NCBI GenBank assembly: GCA_038373885.1
Contig: JAWZYV010011916.1
Coordinates: forward strand, 682,001 to 746,000
Length of the DNA stretch: 64,000 nucleotides
DNA from: Cheiracanthium punctorium
Lineage: Eukaryota > Arthropoda > Arachnida > Araneae > Cheiracanthiidae
Direction of reading: 5' to 3'
Below the pieces are notes generated by a model, which was not told the origin of the DNA, did no database searches, and saw only the letters and a list, made by a program, of their open reading frames with translations. Shown in pieces: positions 34,373 through 45,116 of this stretch (positions within the stretch are counted from its first letter, which is position 1; the number at the start of each line of letters is the position of its first letter). A program made the position numbers and the translations under genes.

Positions 34373-34878
34373 TTCTGAATTTTCAGTATTGAGGAAATAA
34401 AAGTTTTAAAAGTTGGGTATGATGGGGGGTAAAACTGGAAGGAGTGTTTCTTTTTGAACAAAAATATGAATAAATTGCTTTTAAATAATTTCTATAGTGA
34501 TTTAACATTATTATTAACAGAAAAAAAAGAACAGTTAGTAACATGGTTAGAAAAGTTAGGAGCATGGAAGGATTTTTGTTTTGTTTGTTTGTTAACAGCA
34601 TCTATATGCTCTCTAAACTCGTTACTGTTATCTACTGCATGCATCCCAGGTTTTAGTTTTAAATTTTACAAGTTTTTCATAGCTATTAAAAAATTTATAA
34701 TTGCAAACTTTTTGTCTGTTTCAAAAATTGCTATATTATGAAATATTGAAATGATTATTTTCTAGATTTTAGATATCTGTGTGTAAAGTAGAAATTTAAA
34801 TTCTTGAATTTTTTTACAGAGAAATTGTCAGTGCAAGTTTTTATATTTATGACAAACCTCTGCAATAAAAAAAAAAAT
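34373..34878. other. hAT copy 1 3' region
   Basis: AT-rich. Contains a 95-codon frame at 34454-34741 with no known domain, likely spurious. Confidence 0.4.
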
Positions 34879-34896
34879 CACTCTTTTATTTATTTA

Positions 34897-35261
34897 TTTT
34901 TTTTTATTTCCAATGCAGCAGGCAATTACAGACATTATCCTTATGCCGTACAGAAATCAAAGAAACAAAACAAACTAAGAATATTTAAAACATTAAAAGC
35001 ACTAAAAACATAAAGTCAGGCAACTAAACTGTTCAAAGAATCTCTTTCCTCCCAGTATCGGGAATAGATACAGCTCTTAGTTAGAGCTGAGCAAACGGGG
35101 ATATGATCGGCATCCATTGTCACACCACTGCGACAGAGGGGGCAGGCAGGACTATCCACCAAATTGAGGCGGTAAAGATTGCCATATAAACAGTCATGTC
35201 CAGATTCCAGTCGAAAGGCAGCCACTGCATTACTTCTTAGACAGTCGAGGAGATTGAGCAC
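34897..35261 (-). mobile_element. 5'-truncated LINE insertion with 18-bp TSD
   Basis: An 18-bp direct repeat, CACTCTTTTATTTATTTA, flanks it at 34879-34896 and 35262-35279. The minus strand ends in an A-rich tail at 34897-34910. This is the outcome of target-primed reverse transcription. Confidence 0.9.
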
Positions 35262-35264
35262 CAC
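35016..35264 (-). pseudogene. LINE ORF2 C-terminus (RNase H-distal zinc-binding tail)
   Basis: The 82 codons include RSNAVAAFRLESGHDCLYG, then a cysteine/histidine cluster CPLCRSGVTMDADHIPVC and IYSRYWEERD. This arrangement is common at the C-terminal end of ORF2 in arthropod Jockey/I-type LINEs. Only the 3' end of the element was inserted, so the protein has no start of its own; the first three codons lie in the target duplication. Confidence 0.75.
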
Positions 35265-35279
35265 TCTTTTATTTATTTA

Positions 35280-36407
35280 CATGTTATAATTTTTTTCAGG
35301 GGGGGGGGGGGGGAGGATAATGCAATTTCACTTTAACGAACTACCGTATGAGTCATTTTTTCCCGAAACTAATAAAGATTTATCAAAGATTTGGAAGGAT
35401 TTGAAATTTTTAGAAAATTTGATCTCAAACACATAAATCTTATGATCAAATTTAATAAAATGAGATATTTTACACTGCTTTAATTACCTCTTTGATCGAT
35501 GCCGAATTAGGAAAAATAATTTGAGATATTTTTTGTAATGGTTTCATTTCTTGGATTAAGATTAATTTTACAACTAGCATAGAATATTATTATACATGCG
35601 ATAGTGCAATCAGCATTCAAATTGTGTACTTCATGAGAAAAAAATTTATTTTACGATAATGGTCTTTTGATGCCAAATTTGTTCTGATTTATCCCAATAT
35701 GTGTGTTGTCAATCATATTCATAGAACAATTTTCAGTTTTAGCTTATACATTTTGAGCTTAATCAACTTTTTTTATTTTGTTTTTTTTTATGTTAAAAAT
35801 AAATTTTACTTGTTACAAAAGACTTGTGCTCAGTGTAAAATCAGATTTTAATTATACTCGGTAGATTTAAATACATGATGTACTGCAATTTCTAAAAATA
35901 GTCAGAGAACCTATAACAGGTAAGTTCTCTAAAAATACTTTACTTGGGGAACTCTTCGAGAGTTCTAATGCATATTCAAGGAACATCTGGAGAAAACCAC
36001 CCAAAACTTTGGACCATAAGATCGACAGCCACGTGAGGAGGAAGAATTCGAAACCTGCACACTAAGACATTTCCCAATGCTCAGCTTTTTATAAATTCAG
36101 CCATTGGTCAGTATGATTGAATAGGAAAGAAAGACAATAAATACTGTACATTCACTTCAATGTATTCACTGCTTTTTCTTTTTAATGCTTTCTATTGGGC
36201 TCAAATTTCATCATGGTGTCATTCATTTTAATAAGAACTATACTACAAAAACTGCCTAAAATACAGATGTAGGTTTACATGACACTAAATTATATAAAGT
36301 ATCGGTATCGGCCGATACAATAACTTTAAAGTATTGCCTATTTCTAAAAATGAATTTATAGGTAAAGTATCGGTCATCGGTGAAAATGTGGCATTGGTCG
36401 ATCCTTA
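35280..36407. other. hAT copy 1 right part
   Basis: A 16-nt G run at about 35299-35314 is followed by AT-rich sequence. The final 250 bp (36150-36407) align with 47116-47350 of copy 2 in inverse orientation. Confidence 0.6.
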
Positions 36408-36499
36408 TAATATAGTCTAAATTGGCTTCTTTTCTATTCTGTTGAATTTAAATGAATATTTTAATGATTTGGAATTTTAAGGTGAAAAATAATACCTTG

Positions 36500-37760
36500 G
36501 TTCATTTGGGGCACACTGAATCATCTGAAATGGGGTACAGTGGGTCAGTGACCCATTGCGTTCCCATTAATATATTTATTGTCTTTCTGGAAGTTTCTTA
36601 TGTTTGAATGATCTAAATTTATTTGAATAAGTCTTAAACATCAGTCACAGAATCTTCAGTCACTCAGGAAAATTATGCAAAACAAAAAATGACACCAGAG
36701 ATGGCAAAAAGCCTTTTCCTAACTCTGATGTAAAAGAGAAAAAACTGTAACCTAAAAAATCAGAAATTCTTACAGATACGCCTGTGAAAATCACAATCCA
36801 AAATGAGATGATTGAATAAAAGAAGAGTGAAAGACCTAATGATATAAAGTAGGAGAAAAAAAAAAAAAAATGCAAGCAAATACAATTTTGGCTCAACTGA
36901 AGAAGAGGAAGAATCAAAAGAGTTTTCTAGTGAATGTGACTTTGGGGATTTGAAATTTGAAGATGTAGAAGATTTTAATCTTGACATTGGAGATTATTCA
37001 AAGTCCACAGCAAGAAAAAATGCAGTTTTAAATACTATGTTACTGAAGTTGTATGCAAAAATGAAAATAAATTTAAAGTTCACTACATGAAAGGAATTCA
37101 GCCAGATTATGGCGTTATGAAATTATCTTTGATGAGGCAGTCATTTACACAGCAGGCAGTAAAGATATTGTGAGAAATTTGCCAAAACTAAATGTATTGC
37201 AAGGAACTGAGAAAACAGTGACAAAGTTTACTTTTGTTGCAGATTTTTAGTTATAATGCCTAATAGTTATGGTAAAACACAAGTTTTTGATTTAATGTCT
37301 TAAAAATAGCTATGAAACAAAAATTTTGAAAACTTAATAAGATTGAAAGTGATATTATTTAACCAAAACCTTTTCCTTTGATTTTATTAACAAATTTAGT
37401 GTGTGTACATTTTAGAACCATAAAATTAACATTTACCTTATAAAAAAAATTAGAGCTAATTCAATATCTAACTTAATACTAAATATTGTCAGGCAATAAA
37501 AAATTAAGTGTTAATCATTAGCTGGCCCACTGTACCCCATTTGTTGACCCCCTTTATGGGGTATAGTGGGTCAACAAAAAGTACTTACAAAAAATGGTTT
37601 TTTACTGTACAAAAACTGATCTTAGGATTGAACAAAAATTAATGAGGATAGCCAATAGATAACAAAGCATAATACATTAGTTTGATATTCTGCTTTTAAA
37701 ATATTTTTAGAATTGTGTTTAAAAAAATCTGAAAATTGACCCACTGTACCCCTGTCTCCC
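36500..37760 (+). mobile_element. Pogo-like element remnant with GTACAGTGGGTCA repeats
   Basis: The right end on the minus strand reads GGGAGACAGGGGTACAGTGG and is followed by TA (37761-37762). The core GGGGTACAGTGGGTCA or its complement recurs at about 36525, 37517 and 37555, like subterminal binding sites. The left end is not clear. Confidence 0.5.
36640..37251 (+). pseudogene. Pogo-type transposase C-terminal remnant
   Basis: Acidic segment EEEESKEFSSECDFGDLKFE, then, after a frameshift, KYYVTEVVCKNENKFKVHYM, then DIVRNLPKLNVLQGTEKTVT and a stop after KFTFVADF. This resembles the C-terminal module of arthropod pogo/jerky-like transposases, a small Tudor-like fold between the DDE core and the stop. 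It is broken by frameshifts near 37020 and 37125. The catalytic core is missing. Confidence 0.5.
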
Positions 37761-37762
37761 TA

Positions 37763-38092
37763 TATGCTTATTTTTTCTAGATACTTCATAATGTTAGTAG
37801 TAACTTATAAAATATAATTTAAATTTTTTGAGTCAATGGCATAACTTGATTGTTTTAAAAACTGTTTAAACATTGCATTATACCTTAAAAGAACATAATC
37901 TCATCTGTTTGGAGTAAGTAGTTCATGAGCAAGTTGTAGGGAAAAAACAAAAAGCTCGAAAAAGAAAATGTATTAGTCGTCGTATACAGATAATTAAATG
38001 TATTGTGAATGTGCCATATAAATAACATAAACCCTTCCAATTTTCAGAAAATCTATTTTTTATGTTTTGCAGTAGAACTATTTTAAAGGTGG
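37763..38092. other. No gene seen
   Basis: AT-rich, no coding or repeat signal recognised. Confidence 0.4.
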
Positions 38093-38155
38093 TACAATGG
38101 CAAGCTCACACTCAAGACTTGTTTTCATAGTCTTGAGTGTGAGCTTGCCATTGTA
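38093..38155. repeat. Perfect hairpin, 26-bp arms, 11-nt loop
   Basis: TACAATGGCAAGCTCACACT... (38093-38118) is the exact reverse complement of 38130-38155. Weaker pairing continues outside: AAAGGTGG on the left against CACCTCATTTT on the right. No TSD or transposon terminus is evident. See findings. Confidence 0.9.
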
Positions 38156-38223
38156 TTGTATCACCTCATTTTAACGGCAATTTATTATATATATGTACAC
38201 ATAAATGCATTTTTATTATACTC

Positions 38224-38320
38224 TTTTTTTTTTTAATCTCCCACGGTGCGACGGGCCAGCAGGGTTCTGAGGTCTTTATGCTGCTGCCACAAATTTCTGT
38301 ATGCAGCAGACCTCTAGTTG
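38224..38320 (-). mobile_element. Possible LINE 3' end with poly(A)
   Basis: The minus strand reads CGCACCGTGGGAGATT followed by about 12 A. The GC-rich about 90 bp before it contrasts with the background. It has the form of a non-LTR 3' UTR and tail. I could not define a TSD. Confidence 0.3.
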
Positions 38321-39254
38321 AAAAAAAGGCATCACATCAAAGGACTTCTAAAGGAAGTCAGAGAAGCATGTGGGAATTGAGTACGAAAGTGTCCGAGACT
38401 GGCTAAAATGTTCTAAAATGTTTCTGGATGTTTAAAAATGTTGTTGAATGTTCTTATGGGATTGAAGCAGCTGAAAATCGAGTTTAAATGTTTTGAGGAA
38501 TGTTTGAGAATATGATAGAGTATTCTAAAATGCTTGAGAACATTCTCAAATGTTTTAGAAGGTTCAAGATCTATGAAGTCAATTTCAAAGAGTTTCTGTG
38601 GATAGAATGTTTGAACTAGTGATGTACCAAGTAGCATTTTGGCCGAGTAACTGAGTACTTGGCAGAGTGACTGAGTAGTAGTATAAATAGGATCACTGAC
38701 TTCTTTCAAAATGAAAACATGTCTTTTTAGGTAATATAAATTCAACAAAACCCTAACATTAAAAAATTATATTAAATGTGTGCATATATAGGATATACTA
38801 GTGTAATTTTTTTTTTTTAATTGTCTAATAAGAATGCGTTCAAATTGCTATTTTATTTTAAAACTTGATCATTAAAACTTCTTATTTTAAAATATTGATG
38901 GATACAAAGTGCATAGGTATGTTTTTTCATGTGAAGTATTTCAAAATTTTTGAAAAAACATGTATTTAGACTGCCTATTACTCATTTAGTTTCAGATAAG
39001 TAATGAGATTAGACTCACTGCTATACTCAATCAAGCTTAGCAAATTACTTAAAACATAGTAGTTAGTAAATTTATTTTAAAAGCCTTTTCTATGATGCAA
39101 AATTATCAGCACCAACTGATTTTCAGAATACATAATAAAATATCACCATGACAAACTTCAGTTTTATAAATATTTTAGATTAATGAATAAAATATTTCTA
39201 TTCAAAGAAAATAATGTAGTACATATTCAGTCATATGATTTCACTTTAACGAAC
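38321..39254. other. No gene seen
   Basis: 38400-38600 is rich in short TGTTC/GAATGTTT-like repeats (for example AAATGTTTTAGAA). A 111-codon minus frame at 38413-38748 simply reflects this low-complexity sequence. Confidence 0.4.
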
Positions 39255-39256
39255 TA

Positions 39257-39402
39257 CCGTATTAGCCGAATATAATGCAACACCGAAATTTTTCATCAGT
39301 ATAATTAGGAAAATTCTATATTTAGGCCTCGAATTCAGCACAGTGAGGTTCAACGGGTAATGATCAAACAAAAAATATTGTGTTATATTCGGTCCAACAC
39401 GG
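39257..39402. mobile_element. Mariner/Tigger-type MITE (146 bp), TA TSD
   Basis: Inverted ends CCGTATTAGCCGAATATAA and TTATATTCGGTCCAACACGG, about 15 of 19 matching, with TA at 39255-39256 and 39403-39404. Too short to code. The end sequence is of the CCGTATT...CCG type, as in the Tigger at 30142. Confidence 0.75.
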
Positions 39403-39404
39403 TA

Positions 39405-39879
39405 TTCACTTCAGATATGTTATTCAATTATGAAAAAGTAAAGCTGCACAAGCACAAAAAGAAATTCTACATTTTAGAAATATTTTGATGAAGTAGTAAA
39501 TCGAAACACATATACAGATTGATAAGTACCTTTTTTTGTGTGTTATTTTACAAGTTTTAATTTTCCTGTATTTTGGTCCTTGCATGTTCCTGCTTTTTCC
39601 AACCTTTATTAGTACTTGTTGCTATTTATTTCATGTCTTTTGATTTTAGTGCATAGTCTACTAGTATATATGAGTGAGTGTGTGTACATGATCATGTTAT
39701 TTAGAAGCTTTTGTAATTAATTTTAGTATCTTGTTTGTTAGATATTTGTGCTGAGTGTCAAAATATATATGGCACTAATTTTTGCTAAAGTACAATTTTA
39801 AAGGATTTTTTTCTTTTTTCTTAAAGACACAAGAGAAAATGTTTGATAATTTATGAAAATAAAATAAAGTGATATTTAC
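39405..39879. other. Intronic-looking AT-rich sequence
   Basis: No gene seen. Lies just downstream (minus strand) of the probable exon. Confidence 0.4.
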
Positions 39880-39987
39880 TTGCTGGATTGATAAACTTCT
39901 TTTCAAACTTTCTAGTTGAAATGCACTATCAGATAGCTTTTGAATTTTCTGCTGCATGATATCCTTCTCACTTTTTAGTTCAAGATT
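39880..39987 (-). CDS. Probable host exon, coiled coil (36 codons)
   Basis: The minus strand gives a T-rich tract, TTATAG acceptor, 108 nt of open frame, then a GTAAAT donor. The exon starts and ends in phase 0. It encodes NLELKSEKDIMQQKIQKL followed by SDSAFQLESLKRSLSIQQ, charged and with leucine/isoleucine/phenylalanine at heptad-like spacing. It does not resemble any transposon protein in the window. It could join directly to the exon at 63953-64000. I do not recognise the protein; a cytoskeletal, centrosomal or motor-associated coiled coil is possible but not shown. Confidence 0.45.
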
Positions 39988-40894
39988 CTATAAAATCAAA
40001 AATTTAACACACTTGAAACAAATATATTATGTAATACCATTAATATTTAGATTCCTGCCATTAATGCAAATGAAAGAACTATAGCAGGTAAATAAGCTAA
40101 CACAATCTACTAACACCGATTTTTGTATCATGATTGACAAAACTATCAAGCTTAAAAAAATCATAAACATAACATTAATAACAAAAAGAAAAGAATATCT
40201 TCATATCCTATGTTAAATAACTTTTATAATACTATATTCAGGGGCGTCGCAGTCCCCCCCCCCAATATTTTAACTAGGGGGGGGGGGACAGAGGGGGACC
40301 AAGGAATATTGCATGACTTTTGTTAAAAATGCTTAACAGTAAAAAGAAAAAAAAAACTAATAGGCGAAATCCCATCCCAAAGCAACTTTTTCCCTCACTT
40401 AGAGACAGAGAGGTGGGTACATTTCTTTTCTTGTCTTTTTTTTTTTTCTTTTAAGACTACTGGACAATACAGTATCAGATTCGGATGCTCTCCTAGGAAG
40501 AACCCACGATGTCTTCTTATCTTGCTATCTGCCCAAGGCATTAGGTTTATTCTTCTTATCTGCGTAGTTTCTTTTAAAGACCACACTACCTATTTAGTCA
40601 CTCCTTAGTTTGGTATCGAGAAGAGTGGTTAGTTCAAATTTCAGCCTTCTGCCATGTCCGAATACTCGAAGATGTCTCACAAAAGACTTCCGTCCATTCC
40701 CTCAGAGAAATAAAAACACAGATCTACATGTAATAAATTTGGGTACATACACTCCAACATTGGCCTTCACCTCATCAGTAGCACTTAAGCGATATCGCCG
40801 GGGGGGGGGGGGTTTAGGGGAGTCATAACCCCCCCATGAGGAATTTTTTGCCATACAAAATGCATATTCATCACTCCCTTATCGCAAACACCTA
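39988..40894. other. No gene seen; hAT-type ends and G/C runs
   Basis: CAGGGGCGTCGCAG at about 40242 resembles a hAT terminus and is followed by a C10/G12 palindromic pair (40253-40287). A further G13 run lies at 40800-40812. Frames at 40395-40586 and 40610-40828 have no domain. Confidence 0.35.
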
Positions 40895-41289
40895 TACATA
40901 TATATGAGTTGAAGTAGTCGTAACCTCCCGCTTTTTAGAGGTTTTCTACCAAATTTCTGAAAGTCAATTTCCTGACTTTTGGGAGGTCCCGGGAAAAAAA
41001 TTCCTGACCAATGCATTTTACTTAGGGAAATTGCACAATGCTTGTCTTTATATTTGCATATTTTGTACAACTTCTTTAAATCAATTTTGACTAAAGTATA
41101 CAGGATTAAGCTTTCATCAATTGAGAAACAGAAGTAGTTGCACTTTCTGATAGAATTAACTAACTGTTCTTGGAAACACAGTCCTAAGATATAAGCTATC
41201 AAGTAAGCTAATTTGTCTTTTACCCTCACGTCACGATTGATAAGTCCCCCATTTTTCCCTCCTTATACAAACACATCGCTTGATGCTTT

Positions 41290-41503
41290 CGCGGTCCGAA
41301 AAATGCGTCACAGCTGCTTTCGGTTTCCAGTCTGACAATTAGAGATAAAGTGTAGAAAAAACAAAGACACGGAAAAAAAATTTGATTCTTTTGGTGAATT
41401 TTCCGGACCCATTATCCAATTTCCCGGTTTTTTTCCAGACTTTCCGGACCCATTTTCCAATTTCCCGGCTTTTACCAGACTTTCAAGAGTGGTAGACACC
41501 CTG
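41290..41503 (-). mobile_element. hAT-type element terminus
   Basis: From 41503 the minus strand reads CAGGGTGTCTACCACTC, then AAGTCTGG and CCGGGAAATTGG, each repeated twice (41400-41480). Terminal CAGGG and subterminal repeats are typical of hAT. The opposite end may lie near 40895, where similar ..CTGACTTTTGGGAGG.. sequence occurs, but its terminus is not clear. Confidence 0.45.
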
Positions 41504-42192
41504 CACCTGCAACATCATTATTAGAGGCTTTTTTTCAATATCAGTAGTACTATCACGTTTTAAAAAACGATCCATGTGAACAAAGAAAACAACGTGCGCT
41601 GCACTTTCCTTCCACGAAAGAGCTAAGCTTACATCCAAACACAGGACGGAGCAAGATAGGGTGGCGGGAAATGCGAGAGGAGACGTGACGTAACAAGAGA
41701 AGGAGCAGCTAACGGCATCCCCCCCCCCTCCCACGCACACCACAAGTTCGCTCACGGCTGCCGGTGCCGAGGGAGAATGTTGAATTCCCTTCTTTCACGA
41801 TCGGCGCCGACACACAGGAATGTTGACTCACAACAAAGCAGCTAGGGTTGCAAACCGCACCTCCGTGCAGGCATAATGCCCTAAAAAAAGTAAACATTTG
41901 CTCAATTCCGTAGTTTTTTTGTACCATCCGTAGCTCCGTAGTTCATGCTACTTATCCGTATAAACTACGGATAATCCGTAGCAGTTGGAGGGTATGTGGG
42001 TATGTGAGTAGTCGGAGCAAGACAGAGGGCGGGGGGTGGGTTACACGAGTGGGTAACATTTCTAGGAAATAAGTAAGGAAAAGCACTTTTTTGTTATTGA
42101 CCGGTAGAATTTACAGGATGTGATCAGTCGTATGTCTTCTCTCACAGAGCATCATGAGTTTTTCCCCGAGTCCTCGTTTTTGTTAAATTACC
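41504..42192. other. No confident gene; possible 5' region of a hAT-like element
   Basis: TAGGGTTGCAAACCGCACC near 41842 resembles a hAT end, followed by repeated CCGTAG motifs (41909-41985). This could be the terminus of the element whose first exon is at 42193. Confidence 0.3.
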
Positions 42193-42319
42193 ATGGGTCC
42201 GCCGAAAAAAAAGTTTAAATCGCACAATATTGAGAGTTTTTTTTAAGCAAAGACGGAAGACTCTAAAAAAGACGAAACATTGCTGAGTGAAACTATTGAT
42301 GTTGCTTTAGAAACAGAAG
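42193..42319 (+). pseudogene. First exon of a hAT/ZMYM-like transposase, decayed
   Basis: MGPPKKKFKSHNIESFF, one in-frame stop (TAA), then AKTEDSKKDETLLSETIDVA, ending GAAG|GTAAGA. A basic start with KKKFK and SFF, followed by an acidic stretch and a splice donor, is the usual first exon of KIAA-like/ZMYM hAT transposases. The remaining exons were not found downstream. Confidence 0.4.
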
Positions 42320-43534
42320 GTAAGAACTTATTTGGAGATTATTTTTTCCCAGTGTGTATCCATACATATTGTTTCTAGGAATGGGCGGGAGACTGAAAGA
42401 GCCGTAGTGTTGTTTTTTTTTTGGGGGGGGGGATTTGTAAGAGTATGTATTAAAAGAAATTAAGCAGTTATGATAAACCCAGTTGTTGTCAGTAAGGTAT
42501 CCAGAGAAAGGGGGCTTCCGACACCGCCCCCCCTTCAAAAAAAAATAATAAATAAAGATTGCTGAAAGGTAATAATCTGCTTAATTATACACTTTGGATA
42601 GACAAAATTATCTTTTTTTTATAAGCTCCTCCCAAAAAATTTTACAATGGTTTAGACTAAAATTGTGCTTTATTGCACATTTTGTTTGGGTAAAATAAGC
42701 TCCTTTCAAAATTTATTCCCTCCCAAAAAATATTTATCGATCCGCCACTGATCGTAGTCATAATTACTCGAATTTTTTTCAGTCATGTGATTTTGTTTGA
42801 ATAATTACGACCATCAGCTTAACTTTTAAGAAAATAATTCTACCGAAACAAAATTTTCACCAGATATGCTTAAAGGTCAAAACTTCCGAAAATTAATGGA
42901 AGCAAACAGTGTTTCTACTACTTTTCAGATGATTTTAAAAAAAGGTAGTTTTTGTTTAATTGCATTAATTAAAGTCTTGATTTATTTTTAAAAATAAATA
43001 TTAAAAACTGTATTTATTTTTACTTAAAAGGGGTAGGGGGGGGGGGAAGCACATTCTTTTTTTATTCGGTCAATCTAATGCAAACCCATAGCCTTTTTAA
43101 ATTGAAGAATTTGAGCAGCAATCTCTTAGTTTAGAATTCAAACTTTCAGGTACATTTAAAATTAGAATTTTTTTTTAATACTTCAACATAAGCCCTTGTG
43201 TTCTTTTTAACTATATCAGAGACATAAACAAAGAAATAGTTAAAGGAAAATACTCATTTGCCAAAAGGATGCAAAAAGATTGAACTTGAGCTGGTAATAT
43301 GAAATAAGGAGCTTGGAATCATATAATCTATGTATTGTTTTTAAAAAATGCAAAAAACTATAAAATGCCAAATTCCTCAGATCCACAGAAGATTCTCATT
43401 CCGGATTTTTAAACTTGTGACACAAAAATGACATATATCGCAGTTAAATATCTCACTTCACTATCATTACACCATGAGATTTTGTGTAAGGTGAAAATTA
43501 TAAAAAATCAGGAAATGGATGGATTTTCAGATTT
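42320..43534. other. No gene seen
   Basis: AT-rich with homopolymers such as T10G10 near 42411-42431 and G11 near 43035. TCCGCCACTG at about 42740 resembles a hAT end. Confidence 0.35.
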
Positions 43535-43538
43535 TTAA

Positions 43539-43880
43539 CCTTTTCGCAGTGGCTCATTCCTGAAGGATTTCGACCTAGGAAACGGCAGAATCTGCAAGAT
43601 TTCATCCCCCACCTTCTCAGCAGATGAGCATACCGTGTCTTTGTTTGGTAGGTGAAATGAGAGGAAGGGAGTACGGGAAACTCCCTCCCCCCCCCACAGT
43701 ATAACCGAGTATAACAAAAGAGATTCCCACCTCTCGAAATTCCTTATCTATCTTCCATGAAGGGTGAATGGGTTTCTCCTAGAAAGAGGGGAAAGAAATC
43801 TCCGGTAAGGCATTCGTACCAGTGCAGTCCTCAAGTCATTTATTTTTTGGTACAACTGCTGAACCGCCGGCTTCAAAAGG
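43539..43880. mobile_element. PiggyBac-like MITE (342 bp), TTAA TSD
   Basis: Flanked by TTAA at 43535-43538 and 43881-43884. The ends are CCTTTTCGCAG and the reverse complement of CTTCAAAAGG, so the short inverted repeat is CCTTTT. No coding capacity. TTAA duplication with CC-starting ends points to piggyBac, but the inverted repeat is short. Confidence 0.5.
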
Positions 43881-43884
43881 TTAA

Positions 43885-44753
43885 TGTAGTGCAACTAGCA
43901 ACTAGCTGAAGTACCCGTTGTTGATGGTTAGTGTATTTCAGACGTTAAAATAAACTCAGTTTTTGTTTGCATTTTAAGAGGCGAAAGAATAGTATCAGCA
44001 TACTGTACCAAAAATTGATGTAGAAAAATTATGTAATGTAATTTTATGCTGATCATTAAGGAACTGTAAAATGTATAATAGACTTCATATGTTAAGATTA
44101 CAGATTAAACTGCAATAAAAAATTTTGCTGAGAAAAGTGCGAACGTCTGAGTAACATTATTTTTGTGGAATTCATCCTAACTCTATACATCTTATGTTGC
44201 TCTTGAGACTTAATTTCTGACTCAATATTTTCTCACTGGCACAACGTTTTAATATTGGTAAAAACACACTGCTGTTATTACTTTCCAAACATATATCATG
44301 CAATGGTGCACACAGGATTTTCTCTGGAGGGGGTCCAGCCCATACAGCTGTGACACCAACCACTTGAAAAAATATGGAACTTCTTATAACTTGTGACTAA
44401 CTTCTACAAACTCTTCCCAAACTTCAATATATTTGTATTTTTTTGAATTATGTTTTCATTTCCTAGTCATAACTGCTAAAAATAATTTGAAAAAGTCTTA
44501 TAATAAAATGTCAAAACTGCATTATAATATAACTAAAGAAAGTTGATAACTCTTAGGGTGGGGGTTCAGTCGAGGCATCCATTATCAGAGAGGCCAATGA
44601 GCTTCTTTCAGTCACATGATATGATGTCACGACTGCTGGATGAGGGGAGTCCCGTCCAGGCATGCCGTCGTGGAGTCCTGTTTGTATTCTAATGCTTTGT
44701 TTATGATATAGCTAGTGATTTGCCAAAGATTAATTTCGCCTATATTATGTGCT
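43885..44753. other. Upstream region of P element 2, no gene seen
   Basis: AT-rich to 44550, then GC-richer. No P-element terminal inverted repeat was recognised. Confidence 0.4.
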
Positions 44754-45062
44754 ATGCCAGATAAATGTGTGGTACCGAATTGTCGTTCTAATTACGATCA
44801 GAGTATTTAAATTTCCCAAAGATGAGAAACAGAAGAATCTATGGATTCAAAAAAACCCACAAAAGATTGGGTCCAAAGTAGCAGAAGTGTAGTGTACGAA
44901 AAGCATTTTGAAGCCCCAGAAGTGATAAAAATCAACGAATTGCCTGAGAATGGAGTCATTATTAAAATTCCTCGGAAGAATCCTAAGCTGGTTAAAAATG
45001 CTTATCCTTCGATATTTCCGGATTGTCTAGCATATCTCAAAGAAAAAAAAGCACCACTTTGA
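44754..45062 (+). pseudogene. P element 2: THAP domain
   Basis: MPDKCVVPNCRSNYDQS at the start carries the CxxxxC pair of a C2CH THAP zinc finger. After a frameshift comes VFKFPKDEKQKNLWIQ, with the conserved FPKD and tryptophan. After another frameshift comes KDWVQSSRSVVYEKHFEAPE, where the third zinc ligand Cys has become Tyr (YEKHF instead of CEKHF). The finger would not bind zinc normally. A final tail runs to a stop at 45060. Confidence 0.8.
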
Positions 45063-45116
45063 AAAAATCTGGATTCAAAAATTGCGGCAACAGAGGAGAG
45101 AATCCTACAAACCGTT

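Larger units (their letters stand above)
28805..36407 (+). mobile_element. hAT element copy 1 (BED-finger family), 7.6 kb with nested insertions
   Basis: Ends are TAGGGATCGACC and GGTCGATCCTTA. The flanking 8 bp are TTATATAG and TAATATAG, one mismatch, as expected for hAT. Both ends carry subterminal repeats of the motif GTATCGG/CCGATAC. The left end matches the right end of copy 2 at 51646, so the two copies are inverted to each other. A BED-finger exon is near the left end and the hAT C-terminal dimerisation region at 33815-34372, both on the plus strand and decayed. Length is inflated by a Tigger element, a LINE fragment and tandem repeats. Confidence 0.85.

Noticed and set aside
36660..36987. 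Hydrophobic minus-strand frames that look like membrane proteins
   Set aside because: Phe/Leu content comes from reading a purine-rich acidic transposase segment antisense.
40895..41503. A complete hAT MITE with 8-bp TSD
   Set aside because: The right terminus is convincing, but the left terminus and TSD (CACCTATA against CACCTGCA) are too weak.
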